Assembly: GCF_012844365.1 (NCBI RefSeq)
Contig: NZ_CP051626.1
Location: 1-64,000, forward strand
Direction of reading: 5' to 3'
Length of the DNA stretch: 64,000 bases
DNA from: Brevibacterium sp. 'Marine'
Lineage (GTDB): Bacteria; Actinomycetota; Actinomycetes; Actinomycetales; Brevibacteriaceae
Position numbers and translations under genes: made by a program. Shown here piece by piece: positions 55,223 through 63,706 of this stretch. Under the pieces are notes generated by a model. The model searched no databases. It saw nothing but the letters and a program-made list of their open reading frames with translations, and was not told where the DNA came from. Every line of letters begins with the position of its first letter. The stretch's first letter is position 1.

Positions 55223-56524
55223 CTAGGCGCGCTCGTAGATGCGGGCACCGCCCTTGATCCCGGCGAAGCGGAACGGTCCCGCGGTCACCTTCGGGGTCGT
55301 GACGTCCTCGGCGCTGGAGAGTTCGGTCGCATGGAGCGCGCGATAGGCGTCGATGGACAGCGGCACTCGGGCGTCGAGCGCCTCGGTGACGGCCTGTCGG
55401 CGCGAATGCTGCTCGTAGCCGGGGACGACGCGGGTGGTGAAGAACTCACCGACGCTGCCCGATCCGTAGCTGAAGAATCCGATGCGCCTCCCCGCGAGAT
55501 CCTCATCGTGGTTGAGCAGCGAACACAGTCCTGCATAGAGCGAAGCGGTATAGGAGTTGCCGAGGCGACGGTTGTACAGGGTGCTCGTGGCCAGCCCGGT
55601 ATCGCGCGGACCAGTGGCAACGGAGTTATCGGCACCGGCGGCAGCGGCCGGCCCCGAGGCAGCGTCCGAGTTGGCGGCAGCTGTGCCAGAACCGGCAGCG
55701 CCCGCGCCGGCACCCGCGACGATGTCCGTCTCGAGATCCTCACCGGTGAGCCCGGCGAGGTGGACCTGCGCCTTCTTCGCCATCTTCGTGAACGGCTGGT
55801 GGTAGAGCACGCGGTCGATCTCGGCCATGGCCGGTCCGCCCTGCGCGGCCAGATCGGTCCACGCTCCGGTGAGCGAGTCGAGGTATGCGGTGACCGACAG
55901 TGCCCCGTCGACGATCGCGGTCGACGAATCGTTCGGACGCCAGAAGTCGTCGACATCGGCCGAGTTCAGACCCGAGACCGGTTCGATCTCGAGCAGCTTC
56001 GGATCCGCGGAGACGAGCATCGCCACGGCACCGGCGCCCTGAGTGGGCTCACCGGGTGTGTCGAGTTCGTAGCGGGCGACATCCGAGGCGATGACGAGCA
56101 CCCGCTGGCCGGGAGAGCGGGTGACGATGCCGACGGCGGCCTGCAGCGCGGCCGTCGCCGAATAGCACGCTTCCTTGACCTCGACGACGCGCATCTGCGA
56201 CGGCAGGTCGAGCAGCGAGTGCACGGCCATACCGGCGGCCTTCGACTGGTCGATCCCCGATTCGGTGGCGAACAGCAGGGTGCGGATGCCCTCGGAACCG
56301 CTGCGCCGGATGATCGGCGCGGCGGCCGCGGCCGCCATCGTCACGACATCCTCATCGGGAGCCGGGAAGCTGAACTCGTCCTGGCCGAGGCCGAGGCGGA
56401 ACTTGTTCGGATCGGTTCCGTTCGCCGCGGCGAAGTCATCGAGACTGACGACATGATGGCTCGTGGCCAGTTCGATGTCATCGATGCCGATCGGTGCAGT
56501 GCCCGCAGCAGTGTGTGATGTCAT
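55223..56524 (-). CDS. mvaS: Hydroxymethylglutaryl-CoA synthase
   Basis: Condenses acetyl-CoA and acetoacetyl-CoA to HMG-CoA, the first committed step of the mevalonate route. The 433-residue thiolase-fold protein has Glu88 (FATESGID), nucleophile Cys120 (VKEACYSAT) and His242 (LYHQPFTK). Residues about 269-309 form an insertion rich in Ala, Gly and Ser before STLYNRRLGNSYTASLYAG, which bacterial homologues of about 390 residues lack. Its start overlaps the HMG-CoA reductase stop. Last gene of the six-gene operon. Confidence 0.94.
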   Translation of the reverse strand: MTSHTAAGTAPIGIDDIELATSHHVVSLDDFAAANGTDPNKFRLGLGQDEFSFPAPDEDVVTMAAAAAAPIIRRSGSEGIRTLLFATESGIDQSKAAGMAVHSLLDLPSQMRVVEVKEACYSATAALQAAVGIVTRSPGQRVLVIASDVARYELDTPGEPTQGAGAVAMLVSADPKLLEIEPVSGLNSADVDDFWRPNDSSTAIVDGALSVTAYLDSLTGAWTDLAAQGGPAMAEIDRVLYHQPFTKMAKKAQVHLAGLTGEDLETDIVAGAGAGAAGSGTAAANSDAASGPAAAAGADNSVATGPRDTGLATSTLYNRRLGNSYTASLYAGLCSLLNHDEDLAGRRIGFFSYGSGSVGEFFTTRVVPGYEQHSRRQAVTEALDARVPLSIDAYRALHATELSSAEDVTTPKVTAGPFRFAGIKGGARIYERA

Positions 56525-57624
56525 GCGGCCTCGCCGTCCTCTCGCTGAGCGGCGGAATCCCGCTCTGCCTCAGCCTTGCGTTCCATCTGACGGTGAGTGT
56601 CCATCAGCTCACCCGGGTTCGTCTGCGCTGCGAGCAGAGAGAGCTCACCGCACAGCACGGTCGCGGCCATGAGCGCGGCCAGGCGACGCGAATTCGCTCC
56701 CGGCTCACGATCCTCACGGCAGCCGAGACGCTCGAGCGCCTCATCGACGTGCGGCAGATCCTTGCCGTTGCCGACGGTGCCGACGATGAGGTGCGGCAGC
56801 GTCGTCGAGAAGTACAGGCCTTCGGGGCGGTTCTCCGCATAGGTGATGCCCTGCGAACCTTCGACGATGTTCGCCGCATCCTGACCGGTGGCCAGGTAGA
56901 AGGCGAGCAGCATGTTCGCATAGTGGGCGTTCGCCGAGCGCAGGGCTCCGGCGATCGTCGACCCGACGAGGTTCTTGCGCACGACGAGTTCGACGATCTT
57001 GTCCGCGCTCGTGCGCAGGCGACGCTCGACGACTTCGTGGGGCAGGACGATCTCGGCGACGACATTGCGTCCGCGCCCGAGGATTCCGTTGACCGCGGTG
57101 GCCTTCTTGTCCGAGCAGTAGTTGCCGGACACCGAGCCGTAGTCGAGGCCCAGCTGCCAGGACAGGATGGTGTCCATGAGCGAATCCGAGGCCTGGGTGA
57201 CCATATTGTGGCCCGAGGCGTCGTTCGTGCGGAAGGCGAAGCGGACGAAGAGCAGGTTCCCGACGATCTCCGGATGGATCTCGATGAGCCGGCAGTGGCC
57301 GGATCCGGCTTCGACGACGGATTCGAGTTCGCGGGTGCGGTGACGGATGGCCTGCGCGGCCGCCTCGGCGCCGATCGCGGATTCGGCGACGAACAGCACG
57401 GACCGGGTCATCCGCTCATCGACGATGACGGTGCGGATCCCGCCCTCGATCTCACGGGAGATCGACGCCCCGCGGCCGACGGAGGGCCACAGCGGGGTCT
57501 CGTAGGTTGCCAGGGGCACGGCCACCTCGGTGTGGGTGCCTTCGGGAGCCAGCGCTTCGCCGCTGACCCGCAGGGGACCGACCCATGTGGTGGGGATCCC
57601 GGTGATCGTGGTCTGCTGATTCAC
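56521..57624 (-). CDS. mvaA: Hydroxymethylglutaryl-CoA reductase
   Basis: Reduces HMG-CoA to mevalonate. The 367-residue protein has catalytic Glu42 (TYETPLWPSVGRG), the ASGHNMVTQA block, the Lys in YCSDKKATAVNG, and the Asp in GQDAANIVEGSQG. It is soluble, with no membrane segment. Cofactor choice is not certain, but the Streptomyces CL190 enzyme at the same operon position uses NADPH. Overlaps fni and mvaS by four bases each. Confidence 0.94.
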   Translation of the reverse strand: MNQQTTITGIPTTWVGPLRVSGEALAPEGTHTEVAVPLATYETPLWPSVGRGASISREIEGGIRTVIVDERMTRSVLFVAESAIGAEAAAQAIRHRTRELESVVEAGSGHCRLIEIHPEIVGNLLFVRFAFRTNDASGHNMVTQASDSLMDTILSWQLGLDYGSVSGNYCSDKKATAVNGILGRGRNVVAEIVLPHEVVERRLRTSADKIVELVVRKNLVGSTIAGALRSANAHYANMLLAFYLATGQDAANIVEGSQGITYAENRPEGLYFSTTLPHLIVGTVGNGKDLPHVDEALERLGCREDREPGANSRRLAALMAATVLCGELSLLAAQTNPGELMDTHRQMERKAEAERDSAAQREDGEAA

Positions 57625-58781
57625 AGCTGATTCCTCCTCGAAAGGACGTCGGATCGGTGCGAGAGCGCGGTGACGTCGATTCCGCGCAGGCGGGCGAACT
57701 CGCCGAGGCGGCCCCGCGTGAGCAGGTCCGTGGCCGTGAGGTCCGTGGATCGCTGCGCCCCGAGCAGGGCGAACAGAGCCGAGGTCTGAGTCTGCCAGGT
57801 GTGCACGAGATCGACGAGCCCGTCCGGACCGTGGTCGAGCACGGTCTGCAGGAACGTGCCGGCGACGCCGACGGCGCGAGCACCGCAGGCCAGTGCTTTC
57901 ACGACATCATAGGGGTTGCGCACGCCGCCGGAGGCCAGGAGCACGCGGTTCGAGACGCCGTCGCCCATCGTCGTCTCGGTCGTCCACTCGGCCGGGGCGT
58001 CGAGCAGGCAGGCCAGGGCCGACTGGCCGAAGCCGGTGAGCATGGAGAAGTCCTCGGCCGGTGCGCGATCGTTCTCGATGCGCAGGAAGTCGGTGCCTCC
58101 GGCTCCGGAGACATCGGCGTACTGGACCCCGATATCGGCGAGCAGTCTCAGAGTCCGGCGGCTGAGTCCGAATCCGACCTCCTTGACGACGACGGGCACG
58201 GGGCAGGCGGCGACGATGTCCTCGAGTCCGGACAGCCAGGTGGAGAAGTCGCGGGTGCCTTCGGGCATCGCGGTCTCCTGCACCGGGTTGATGTGCAGCT
58301 GGAGGGCATCGGCGTTCAGCAGCTCGACGGCCCGTCGGGCATCATCGGCGCTGCGACCGGCACCGAGGTTGCCCATGACGAAGCCGTCCGGGTTCTCCTC
58401 GCGGATGACGGTGAAGCCCTTCGCTGCCTCGGCGTCGTCGAGGGCCACGCTCATCGATCCGCAGGCCATGGGCAGACCGGTCTCGGCGGCGGCGATGGCC
58501 AGGTCCCGGTTGATCTTCGCCGTGGTCTCCGTGCCGCCGGTCATGCCGTTGACGTAGAAGGGCGTCGGCCAGGTCCACTCGCCTAAGTTCACCGTGAGGT
58601 CGACGCGGTCGGGGTTCGTTCCCGACAGGGCGTGGTGGACGAATTCGAGGTCGTCGAAGTCGGTCCGCCGCGGCCCTTCCGTCTGCTGCGCCGAGGCGAG
58701 GCGAACATGGTCGTCCTTGCGGGAGGCTCGTGAGGCCTTGGTCTCCGGGGTCTCGACCGATGCCGGGGTCTCAGAACTCAT
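57621..58781 (-). CDS. fni: Type 2 isopentenyl-diphosphate isomerase (FMN-dependent)
   Basis: Interconverts IPP and DMAPP using FMN and NADPH. The 386-residue TIM-barrel protein shows RKDDHVRLA (substrate loop), YVNGMTGGTE, HINPVQE, PVVVKEVGFGLS and ADVSGAGGTDF, with the LASGGVRNPYDVVKAL phosphate site. I chose ATG at 58781, where the product starts MSSETPASVE and GGAAGG lies upstream; it overlaps the phosphomevalonate kinase stop by 11 bases. It supplies the DMAPP that the mevalonate route itself does not make. Confidence 0.94.
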   Translation of the reverse strand: MSSETPASVETPETKASRASRKDDHVRLASAQQTEGPRRTDFDDLEFVHHALSGTNPDRVDLTVNLGEWTWPTPFYVNGMTGGTETTAKINRDLAIAAAETGLPMACGSMSVALDDAEAAKGFTVIREENPDGFVMGNLGAGRSADDARRAVELLNADALQLHINPVQETAMPEGTRDFSTWLSGLEDIVAACPVPVVVKEVGFGLSRRTLRLLADIGVQYADVSGAGGTDFLRIENDRAPAEDFSMLTGFGQSALACLLDAPAEWTTETTMGDGVSNRVLLASGGVRNPYDVVKALACGARAVGVAGTFLQTVLDHGPDGLVDLVHTWQTQTSALFALLGAQRSTDLTATDLLTRGRLGEFARLRGIDVTALSHRSDVLSRRNQL

Positions 58782-59874
58782 CGATCTCGCCTTCCTCTCG
58801 GTGGGCACCGAGGTCCAGGGGTCGGATTCCGGCGGCTTCCCAGCCGCTGAGAATGGTCTGTGCTTCGGTGTGTGCTTCGGTCCGTGTTTGAGCGAGAGCG
58901 ATTCCGCAGTCGCCGCCGCCGGCGCCCGAGGGCTTCGCTGCGGCCCCGTGGGTTTCGGCGATCTCGCACAGGTCGTGCAGGGCCTCGGTTTCGATGAGGC
59001 TGCCCGTGGAGTCGCTCAGTCGCCGCAGCAGGGCACGTACGGAGCGGATCGTGGTCAGGCTCGCCTCGGCATCGTCGGCGTCGAAGGCCGCCACGAGATC
59101 GTCGACGAGGGTGTGCGACTCGGCGGCGAAGGACTTCAGCGGGCGGTGCCTCTCCGGCGCCGGCGTGTGGACGCGTGTGACGAGATGTTCGGTCGACGCC
59201 GGTGATCCGGTCCAGCCGACGAGGAGGTCGAGCGAGCTCGGTGGGGTGACCCGTCGGGCCGAGCAGCCGGCCCATTCCGAGCAGCTCATGGCGGAGACGA
59301 CCCCGTGGGCCTCGCGGTGATCGTGCAGGGCGGCACGGTCGGGGGAGGAGTAGCGGATCCAGCCGCCGAAGGTGCTGGCGGCGAGATCACCGCCGGAGGC
59401 CTTCGTGGAGATCGCGATGGTCGAAAGTACCGCGAGTTTGAAGCGTTCGGTCAGGGTCAGCCCGAGTCGATAGAACTCATCGAGAGCGGCGATCGTCGCC
59501 ACCGTCACCGCCGCCGAGGAGCCGAGTCCGAACTTCCGGCCGTCTGAGTCATTGAGTTCGCTGGAGATCTCGAGATCGAAGTAGCGGGGGCTGGCACCCC
59601 GGCCGGAGCGCAGCTCTTCGACGGTGGAGATCGCCGAGAGCACGTAGTCGAAGGGACGCTCGTCGACGATGATGTGCTCACCATCGTCTTCGCGCCGCCA
59701 CACGACGGGAGCCTGACCGTATTCGCTCGAATGGATGCGGCCGGCGCCTTCGCTCTCGGTCAGCCGGACGGTGATGCACCGGTCGACGGCGATGAGCACG
59801 GCCGGCTGTCCGGGTTCGACGACGGCGTATTCGCCGGCGATGAACAGCTTGCCGGGTGCCCGGGTCTCGATCAT
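58771..59874 (-). CDS. mvaK2: Phosphomevalonate kinase
   Basis: GHMP-family kinase turning phosphomevalonate into diphosphomevalonate. The 367-residue protein begins MIETRAPGKLFIAGEYAVVEPG and has the ATP loop KFGLGSSAAVTVA (about 115-127) and the C-terminal KPSGAGGGDCGIAL glycine motif. Operon position between mvaD and fni identifies which GHMP kinase it is. Overlaps both neighbours. Confidence 0.93.
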   Translation of the reverse strand: MIETRAPGKLFIAGEYAVVEPGQPAVLIAVDRCITVRLTESEGAGRIHSSEYGQAPVVWRREDDGEHIIVDERPFDYVLSAISTVEELRSGRGASPRYFDLEISSELNDSDGRKFGLGSSAAVTVATIAALDEFYRLGLTLTERFKLAVLSTIAISTKASGGDLAASTFGGWIRYSSPDRAALHDHREAHGVVSAMSCSEWAGCSARRVTPPSSLDLLVGWTGSPASTEHLVTRVHTPAPERHRPLKSFAAESHTLVDDLVAAFDADDAEASLTTIRSVRALLRRLSDSTGSLIETEALHDLCEIAETHGAAAKPSGAGGGDCGIALAQTRTEAHTEAQTILSGWEAAGIRPLDLGAHREEGEIDEF

Positions 59875-60887
59875 GCCCGGCTGCCCTCACCCGCAGCCGG
59901 GTTCACTGCGTCTGCGGGCGGGACTGCGTCAGCGGCGGTGAGCAGGTGGGCTCCCGGGCCCGGTCCGACGACGCGAACGTCGCCGAAGCCGGAGAGCTTC
60001 TCGGCCAGTGCCTCTGCGTCTGCGGGGCGGACGATGACGGCGACGTTCGGGCCGGCATCGGCGGTCGAATAGGCTTCGATTCCCGACTCGCGGGCGTCGG
60101 CCACGGCGTCGAAGATCGCGTGGCTGGTCGGATTGAGGAACCGGATCGGCGGCACGGTGGACTGGATGAGTCCGTGCATGCGCAGGGCGTGGGATTCGGT
60201 GATTTCGCCGATGCGGGTGAAGTCCCCGGCCGCACAGGCGGCGACCATCTGCTCGAGGTAGTCCTCGGTCGAGGACACCCAGCCGGAGTAGAAGGGTGAG
60301 GTGGCGGCGGTCAGGCGCATCGCCTCGCGGGAGGACACGGCTTTCCTAGCCCGGTTGACGGTGACGATGATCATCCGCATATCCGGGGCGGGCACGGTCT
60401 CGGCGAAGGAGGAGGCGTCGTCGCCGGCGTGCCAGACGGCGATGCCGTCGGGAATCGAGCGGCAGGCCGACCCCGAACCGCGGCGGGCCAGCCGGCTGAG
60501 ATCGCGCGGTGCGAGATCGAGGTCGAAGGCTGCGGCGGCGGCCGTTCCCAGAGCGGCGAAGCCCGACGCCGAGGAGGCCAGACCGGCACCCGTGGGCACG
60601 GAGTTGCGGGACCGGACGAGGACCCGGTCATCCCGTCCGGCCAGGGCGCGGACATGGTCGAGGAAAGTCGAGATGCGGTCGGTCTGGCCGGGATCGGCGA
60701 GTGCGCCGTCGAGTTCGAGGACATCGGTCTCGGCGTCCGGGGCGGGCACCACGGTGGTCGTGGTCTCGAAGTGGTCCAGCGTCAGGGACAGACTGCCCGC
60801 AGCGGGCAGGATGAGCTCCTCATCGGCCTTGCCCCAGTACTTGACCAGGGCGATGTTCGGGTAGGCCCGCGCCGTCGTCGTTCTCAT
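59871..60887 (-). CDS. mvaD: Diphosphomevalonate decarboxylase
   Basis: GHMP-family enzyme that phosphorylates and decarboxylates diphosphomevalonate to IPP. The 338-residue protein shows YPNIALVKYWGK near the N terminus, SVPTGAGLASSASGFAALG as ATP loop and SRLARRGSGSACRS, which is diagnostic for the decarboxylase, and a catalytic Asp in TADAGPNVAVI. Overlaps the mevalonate kinase and phosphomevalonate kinase genes by four bases each. Confidence 0.95.
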   Translation of the reverse strand: MRTTTARAYPNIALVKYWGKADEELILPAAGSLSLTLDHFETTTTVVPAPDAETDVLELDGALADPGQTDRISTFLDHVRALAGRDDRVLVRSRNSVPTGAGLASSASGFAALGTAAAAAFDLDLAPRDLSRLARRGSGSACRSIPDGIAVWHAGDDASSFAETVPAPDMRMIIVTVNRARKAVSSREAMRLTAATSPFYSGWVSSTEDYLEQMVAACAAGDFTRIGEITESHALRMHGLIQSTVPPIRFLNPTSHAIFDAVADARESGIEAYSTADAGPNVAVIVRPADAEALAEKLSGFGDVRVVGPGPGAHLLTAADAVPPADAVNPAAGEGSRA

Positions 60888-61846
60888 GTCGGTCTGACCT
60901 CCGTCGTCCAGGTGCGGGGTGCTCCCGCCTTGCGCAGGGCCTCGGCGAGCTCTTCGGCCGAATCATCGTCATCGGCCAGGGCCAGCACGCAGCCGCCGAG
61001 TCCGCCGCCGGTGAGTTTGGCGCCCCGGGCTCCGGCCGCGGTGGCGGCAGCGACGAGGGAATCGAGGGTCGGGGTCGACACACCGAGGCTGCCGAGCAGT
61101 CCATGGGCTTCGTTCATCAGCGTGCCGATCGTCTCACGATCACCGGAGCGGATGGTGTCGACGGCGGAATCGGTGATTTCGGCAAGACGGTCGATCATCC
61201 CTCCGATGCGCACAGGATCGGCGTCACGGCGAGCACGGACCCCTCCGACCGCCTCGGCGGTGGACCCGTGATGACCGGAGTCCGCGAGGACGAAGACGAG
61301 GCGCTGACCGACGTCGATGGTCTGGGCGCACCCGGTCTGGAAGCGGATGGGGGCGGGTTTGGCCACGGCCCAGGCGTCGATTCCGCTGGGTCGGCCATGG
61401 GCGACGGTTTCGGCCGCCTGCACGATCTCGTGGAGGGTGTTCTCGTCGAAGACCGTCGCATGCAGGTTCGCGACCGCGCGGGCCACGGAGGTGGCCACGG
61501 CTGCACTCGAACCCAGGCCGCGGCTGTGGGGGATCGCCGAACGGATGAGCAGCTCCACCTCGGCGTCGGGGTTCCCCACGGCTTTCAGTGCGGCGTTGAG
61601 ACCGGCGACGACGGGGCCCATCGGCTCCGGAGCGGTCTGCGCATTTCCGGAGAACAGCTGGCTCTCGATCCGGGTCTCCTGATGCGGGGACCGGCGGATA
61701 TCGGTCTGGACTCCGAGTCCGTGCAATGGCACTGCGACGGCCGGAGAGCCGTAGACAACCGCGTGTTCGCCGAACAGGATCGCCTTTGCGTGGGCGAAGC
61801 CCTGGGACGTGCCCTGGGCGGGTTCGGTCTGAGAGGAATTGTGCAT
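60884..61846 (-). CDS. mvaK1: Mevalonate kinase
   Basis: GHMP kinase phosphorylating mevalonate, first gene of the operon mvk-mvaD-pmk-fni-hmgr-hmgs. The 320-residue product has AHAKAILFGEHAVVYG near the N terminus, ATP loop SRGLGSSAAVATS and the C-terminal KLTGGGLGGCVLAL motif. The open frame continues to 61906, but ATG at 61846 gives the normal N-terminal length and leaves room for a TATGAT promoter box at 61883-61888. No strong ribosome site is visible for either start. Confidence 0.92.
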   Translation of the reverse strand: MHNSSQTEPAQGTSQGFAHAKAILFGEHAVVYGSPAVAVPLHGLGVQTDIRRSPHQETRIESQLFSGNAQTAPEPMGPVVAGLNAALKAVGNPDAEVELLIRSAIPHSRGLGSSAAVATSVARAVANLHATVFDENTLHEIVQAAETVAHGRPSGIDAWAVAKPAPIRFQTGCAQTIDVGQRLVFVLADSGHHGSTAEAVGGVRARRDADPVRIGGMIDRLAEITDSAVDTIRSGDRETIGTLMNEAHGLLGSLGVSTPTLDSLVAAATAAGARGAKLTGGGLGGCVLALADDDDSAEELAEALRKAGAPRTWTTEVRPT

Positions 61847-61882
61847 GCAGGATGGTTTCGGAGTCTGTGGATTGATTTCACC

Positions 61883-61888
61883 ATCATA
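61883..61888 (-). promoter_or_regulatory. Possible -10 box of the mevalonate operon
   Basis: TATGAT on the minus strand, 36 bases before the chosen mevalonate kinase start, in the gap behind the sigma-factor gene. No convincing -35 hexamer. Confidence 0.35.
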
Positions 61889-61930
61889 TGCCGTACCCCC
61901 GCCCATCCCGAAGACGAGGTGACGTCCGTC

Positions 61931-63202
61931 TCAGGTGAGTCCGGCGAGGTAGGCGCGTTCGGCCGGGTCGGTGGTCAGGTCGAGAGCCCGCCGACGTGCG
62001 GTGGCCGCCTCGTCTGTGCGGCCGAGGCGAGTGAGCAGATGAGCTCGCAGCACCCAGGCAGGTTGGAAGGCTTCGAGGCGTGATGAGACGTCATCGAGCG
62101 CGTCGAGCGCCGCCAGCCCCGCCTCGGGTCCCTCGACTTCGGCGAGGACGGCCGCCCGCGAGACCGACCCGCCGAGACTTGGTGCGATCTGCCCGAGGTC
62201 GTCGTGGAGGCGCAGCAGCATCGGCCAATCCGTGGATCCGGTGCGGATTCCGGCCATATGGAGGAGTTGGATGGCCGCCTCGAGCCCGAATCGGCCGACG
62301 TGTCCGCAGCGGTGGACCTCGACGAGGTGGCGCTCGCCCGCCTCGGTGAGGGGTCCGTCCCAGCGGTTCGGGTCTTGGTCGGACAGGGGGACGAATCGTC
62401 CGTCGCCGCTGCGACGAGCGGGGAACCGGGCGGCTGAGAGGTGGATGAGGGCGGCCAGTCCGTGGGATTCGCCGTCGCCGGGGCACAGCTGCGCCACGAG
62501 GCGCGACAGGTACAGGGCTTCGCCGATCATGCCCTCGCGCGGCTGCGCGGCCGCCTGAGCCCATTCGATCGCGAAGGCCCCGTAGATCGTCTCGTGCACA
62601 TCGGGCAGGCGGGACTCGAGGTCGAGGCGGTCGGGACTGCCGAAGGCGACGCCGAGACCGGCGACCCGCTTCTTCGCCCTGGTCAGACGGGCAGAGACGG
62701 TGGCAGCGGGCAGAGCCATGGCCGCCGCGATCTGTTTTGCCGTCATCCCCATCACCGCCGAGAGCATGAGCAGCGACCGGGCGGGAGGATCGATGTCCGG
62801 ATGCGCGCAGGCGGCGAGGAGTTCGAGCCTGCGGTCGGGCAGGGCATCGGGATCGTGGTCGGCGGGATCGGTGCCGGACCCGCTGCTGCCGTCGATGCTG
62901 TCGATCGTCTCCTCGTCGAGGGCGGTCGCGGTTCGTGCCGCCGCCGATTTCCACACGTCCCGGCGGGCGTTGAGCGCCACCCGGTAGAGCCAGCCTTCGG
63001 GATTGGCCGGCGGACCTTGTGCCCGCCACGCGGTGACGGCACGTTCGAGCGCGGCCGACAGCGCATCCTCGGCGCCGGAGATGTCGCCGTCGGCAGCCGC
63101 GATGAGCGCGATGATCCTGCCCCAGCCGTCCTGGGACAGGATCATCGCGCGATCGGCAGGCTCTGCGGATTCGGTCATCGGCGGGTCATCGACGTTGCCC
63201 AT
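61931..63202 (-). CDS. ECF42-type RNA polymerase sigma factor with C-terminal TPR-like extension
   Basis: A 423-residue sigma factor. The N-terminal part has sigma-2 (GRIIALIAAADGDISGAEDALSAALERAVTAW) and sigma-4 (LLMLSAVMGMTAKQIAAAMALPAATVSARLTRAKKRVAG) regions. A DUF6596/TPR-like extension of about 220 residues follows, typical of group ECF42 and needed for its activity. No anti-sigma gene is adjacent; instead a DGPF/YCII protein gene lies upstream in the same operon, the standard ECF42 arrangement. The start may be ATG 63202 or ATG 63178. The mevalonate operon begins 84 bases downstream. Confidence 0.9.
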   Translation of the reverse strand: MGNVDDPPMTESAEPADRAMILSQDGWGRIIALIAAADGDISGAEDALSAALERAVTAWRAQGPPANPEGWLYRVALNARRDVWKSAAARTATALDEETIDSIDGSSGSGTDPADHDPDALPDRRLELLAACAHPDIDPPARSLLMLSAVMGMTAKQIAAAMALPAATVSARLTRAKKRVAGLGVAFGSPDRLDLESRLPDVHETIYGAFAIEWAQAAAQPREGMIGEALYLSRLVAQLCPGDGESHGLAALIHLSAARFPARRSGDGRFVPLSDQDPNRWDGPLTEAGERHLVEVHRCGHVGRFGLEAAIQLLHMAGIRTGSTDWPMLLRLHDDLGQIAPSLGGSVSRAAVLAEVEGPEAGLAALDALDDVSSRLEAFQPAWVLRAHLLTRLGRTDEAATARRRALDLTTDPAERAYLAGLT

Positions 63203-63219
63203 TCATCGCGGCGGCCGGT

Positions 63220-63600
63220 TCACGCTCGTGTCCACTCGCCCGCGATGCAGGACGTCGCGGATCGGCGAACTTCGATCGTGCCGTAGGCCGTTCCGGGGAA
63301 CTTCTCCGCCCAGGACAGTGCCGCTTCGCGATCGGGGACGTCGATGACGACGACTCCCGCGAAAGCCTCCTTGGCGGCTGCGAACGGGCCGTCCTCGATG
63401 ACGACCTCGCCGGTCCTGCGGGTGACGGTCACGGCCTCGGTCTGCGGCTCGAGCATCTCCCAGGCGACGAAGACGCCCGCGGAGTTGAGCGCTGCCGCGT
63501 AGTCGTCCATGAGCCGCATCATCTCCTGGATGGCTTCTTCGCTGGGTTGAGGCCCGTCGGGGGTGAGTTCCGGGGCGTGGAAGACGAGTGCATAGCGCAT
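63220..63600 (-). CDS. YCII-related DGPF-domain protein
   Basis: A 126-residue protein with the name-giving DGPF motif at residues 70-73 (EVVIEDGPFAAAKEAFAGVVVIDV), belonging to the YCII family found beside ECF42 sigma factors. It starts MRYALVFHAP behind GGAGCAGAAC. The biochemical role is unknown; in other actinobacteria these genes are the main targets of the linked sigma factor. A matching promoter lies just upstream, and the sigma gene follows 17 bases after its stop. Confidence 0.9.
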   Translation of the reverse strand: MRYALVFHAPELTPDGPQPSEEAIQEMMRLMDDYAAALNSAGVFVAWEMLEPQTEAVTVTRRTGEVVIEDGPFAAAKEAFAGVVVIDVPDREAALSWAEKFPGTAYGTIEVRRSATSCIAGEWTRA

Positions 63601-63652
63601 TGTTCTGCTCCGTTCTGTGTGCGGCGGCCGGATTTCGGCCGCTTACAGACAA

Positions 63653-63679
63653 GACGATCGAATCGACGTCGATTCGACA
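63653..63679 (-). promoter_or_regulatory. Predicted ECF42-dependent promoter of the DGPF-sigma operon
   Basis: On the minus strand TGTCGA (63674-63679) is followed after 17 bases by CGTC (63653-63656), about 50 bases before the DGPF start. This agrees with the ECF42 consensus as I recall it (TGTCGA and CG[AT]C). The spacer forms most of a 20-bp perfect palindrome (63658-63677). Confidence 0.6.
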
Positions 63680-63706
63680 GCTGTCCTCAGAATATCCCCG
63701 AAGCGA

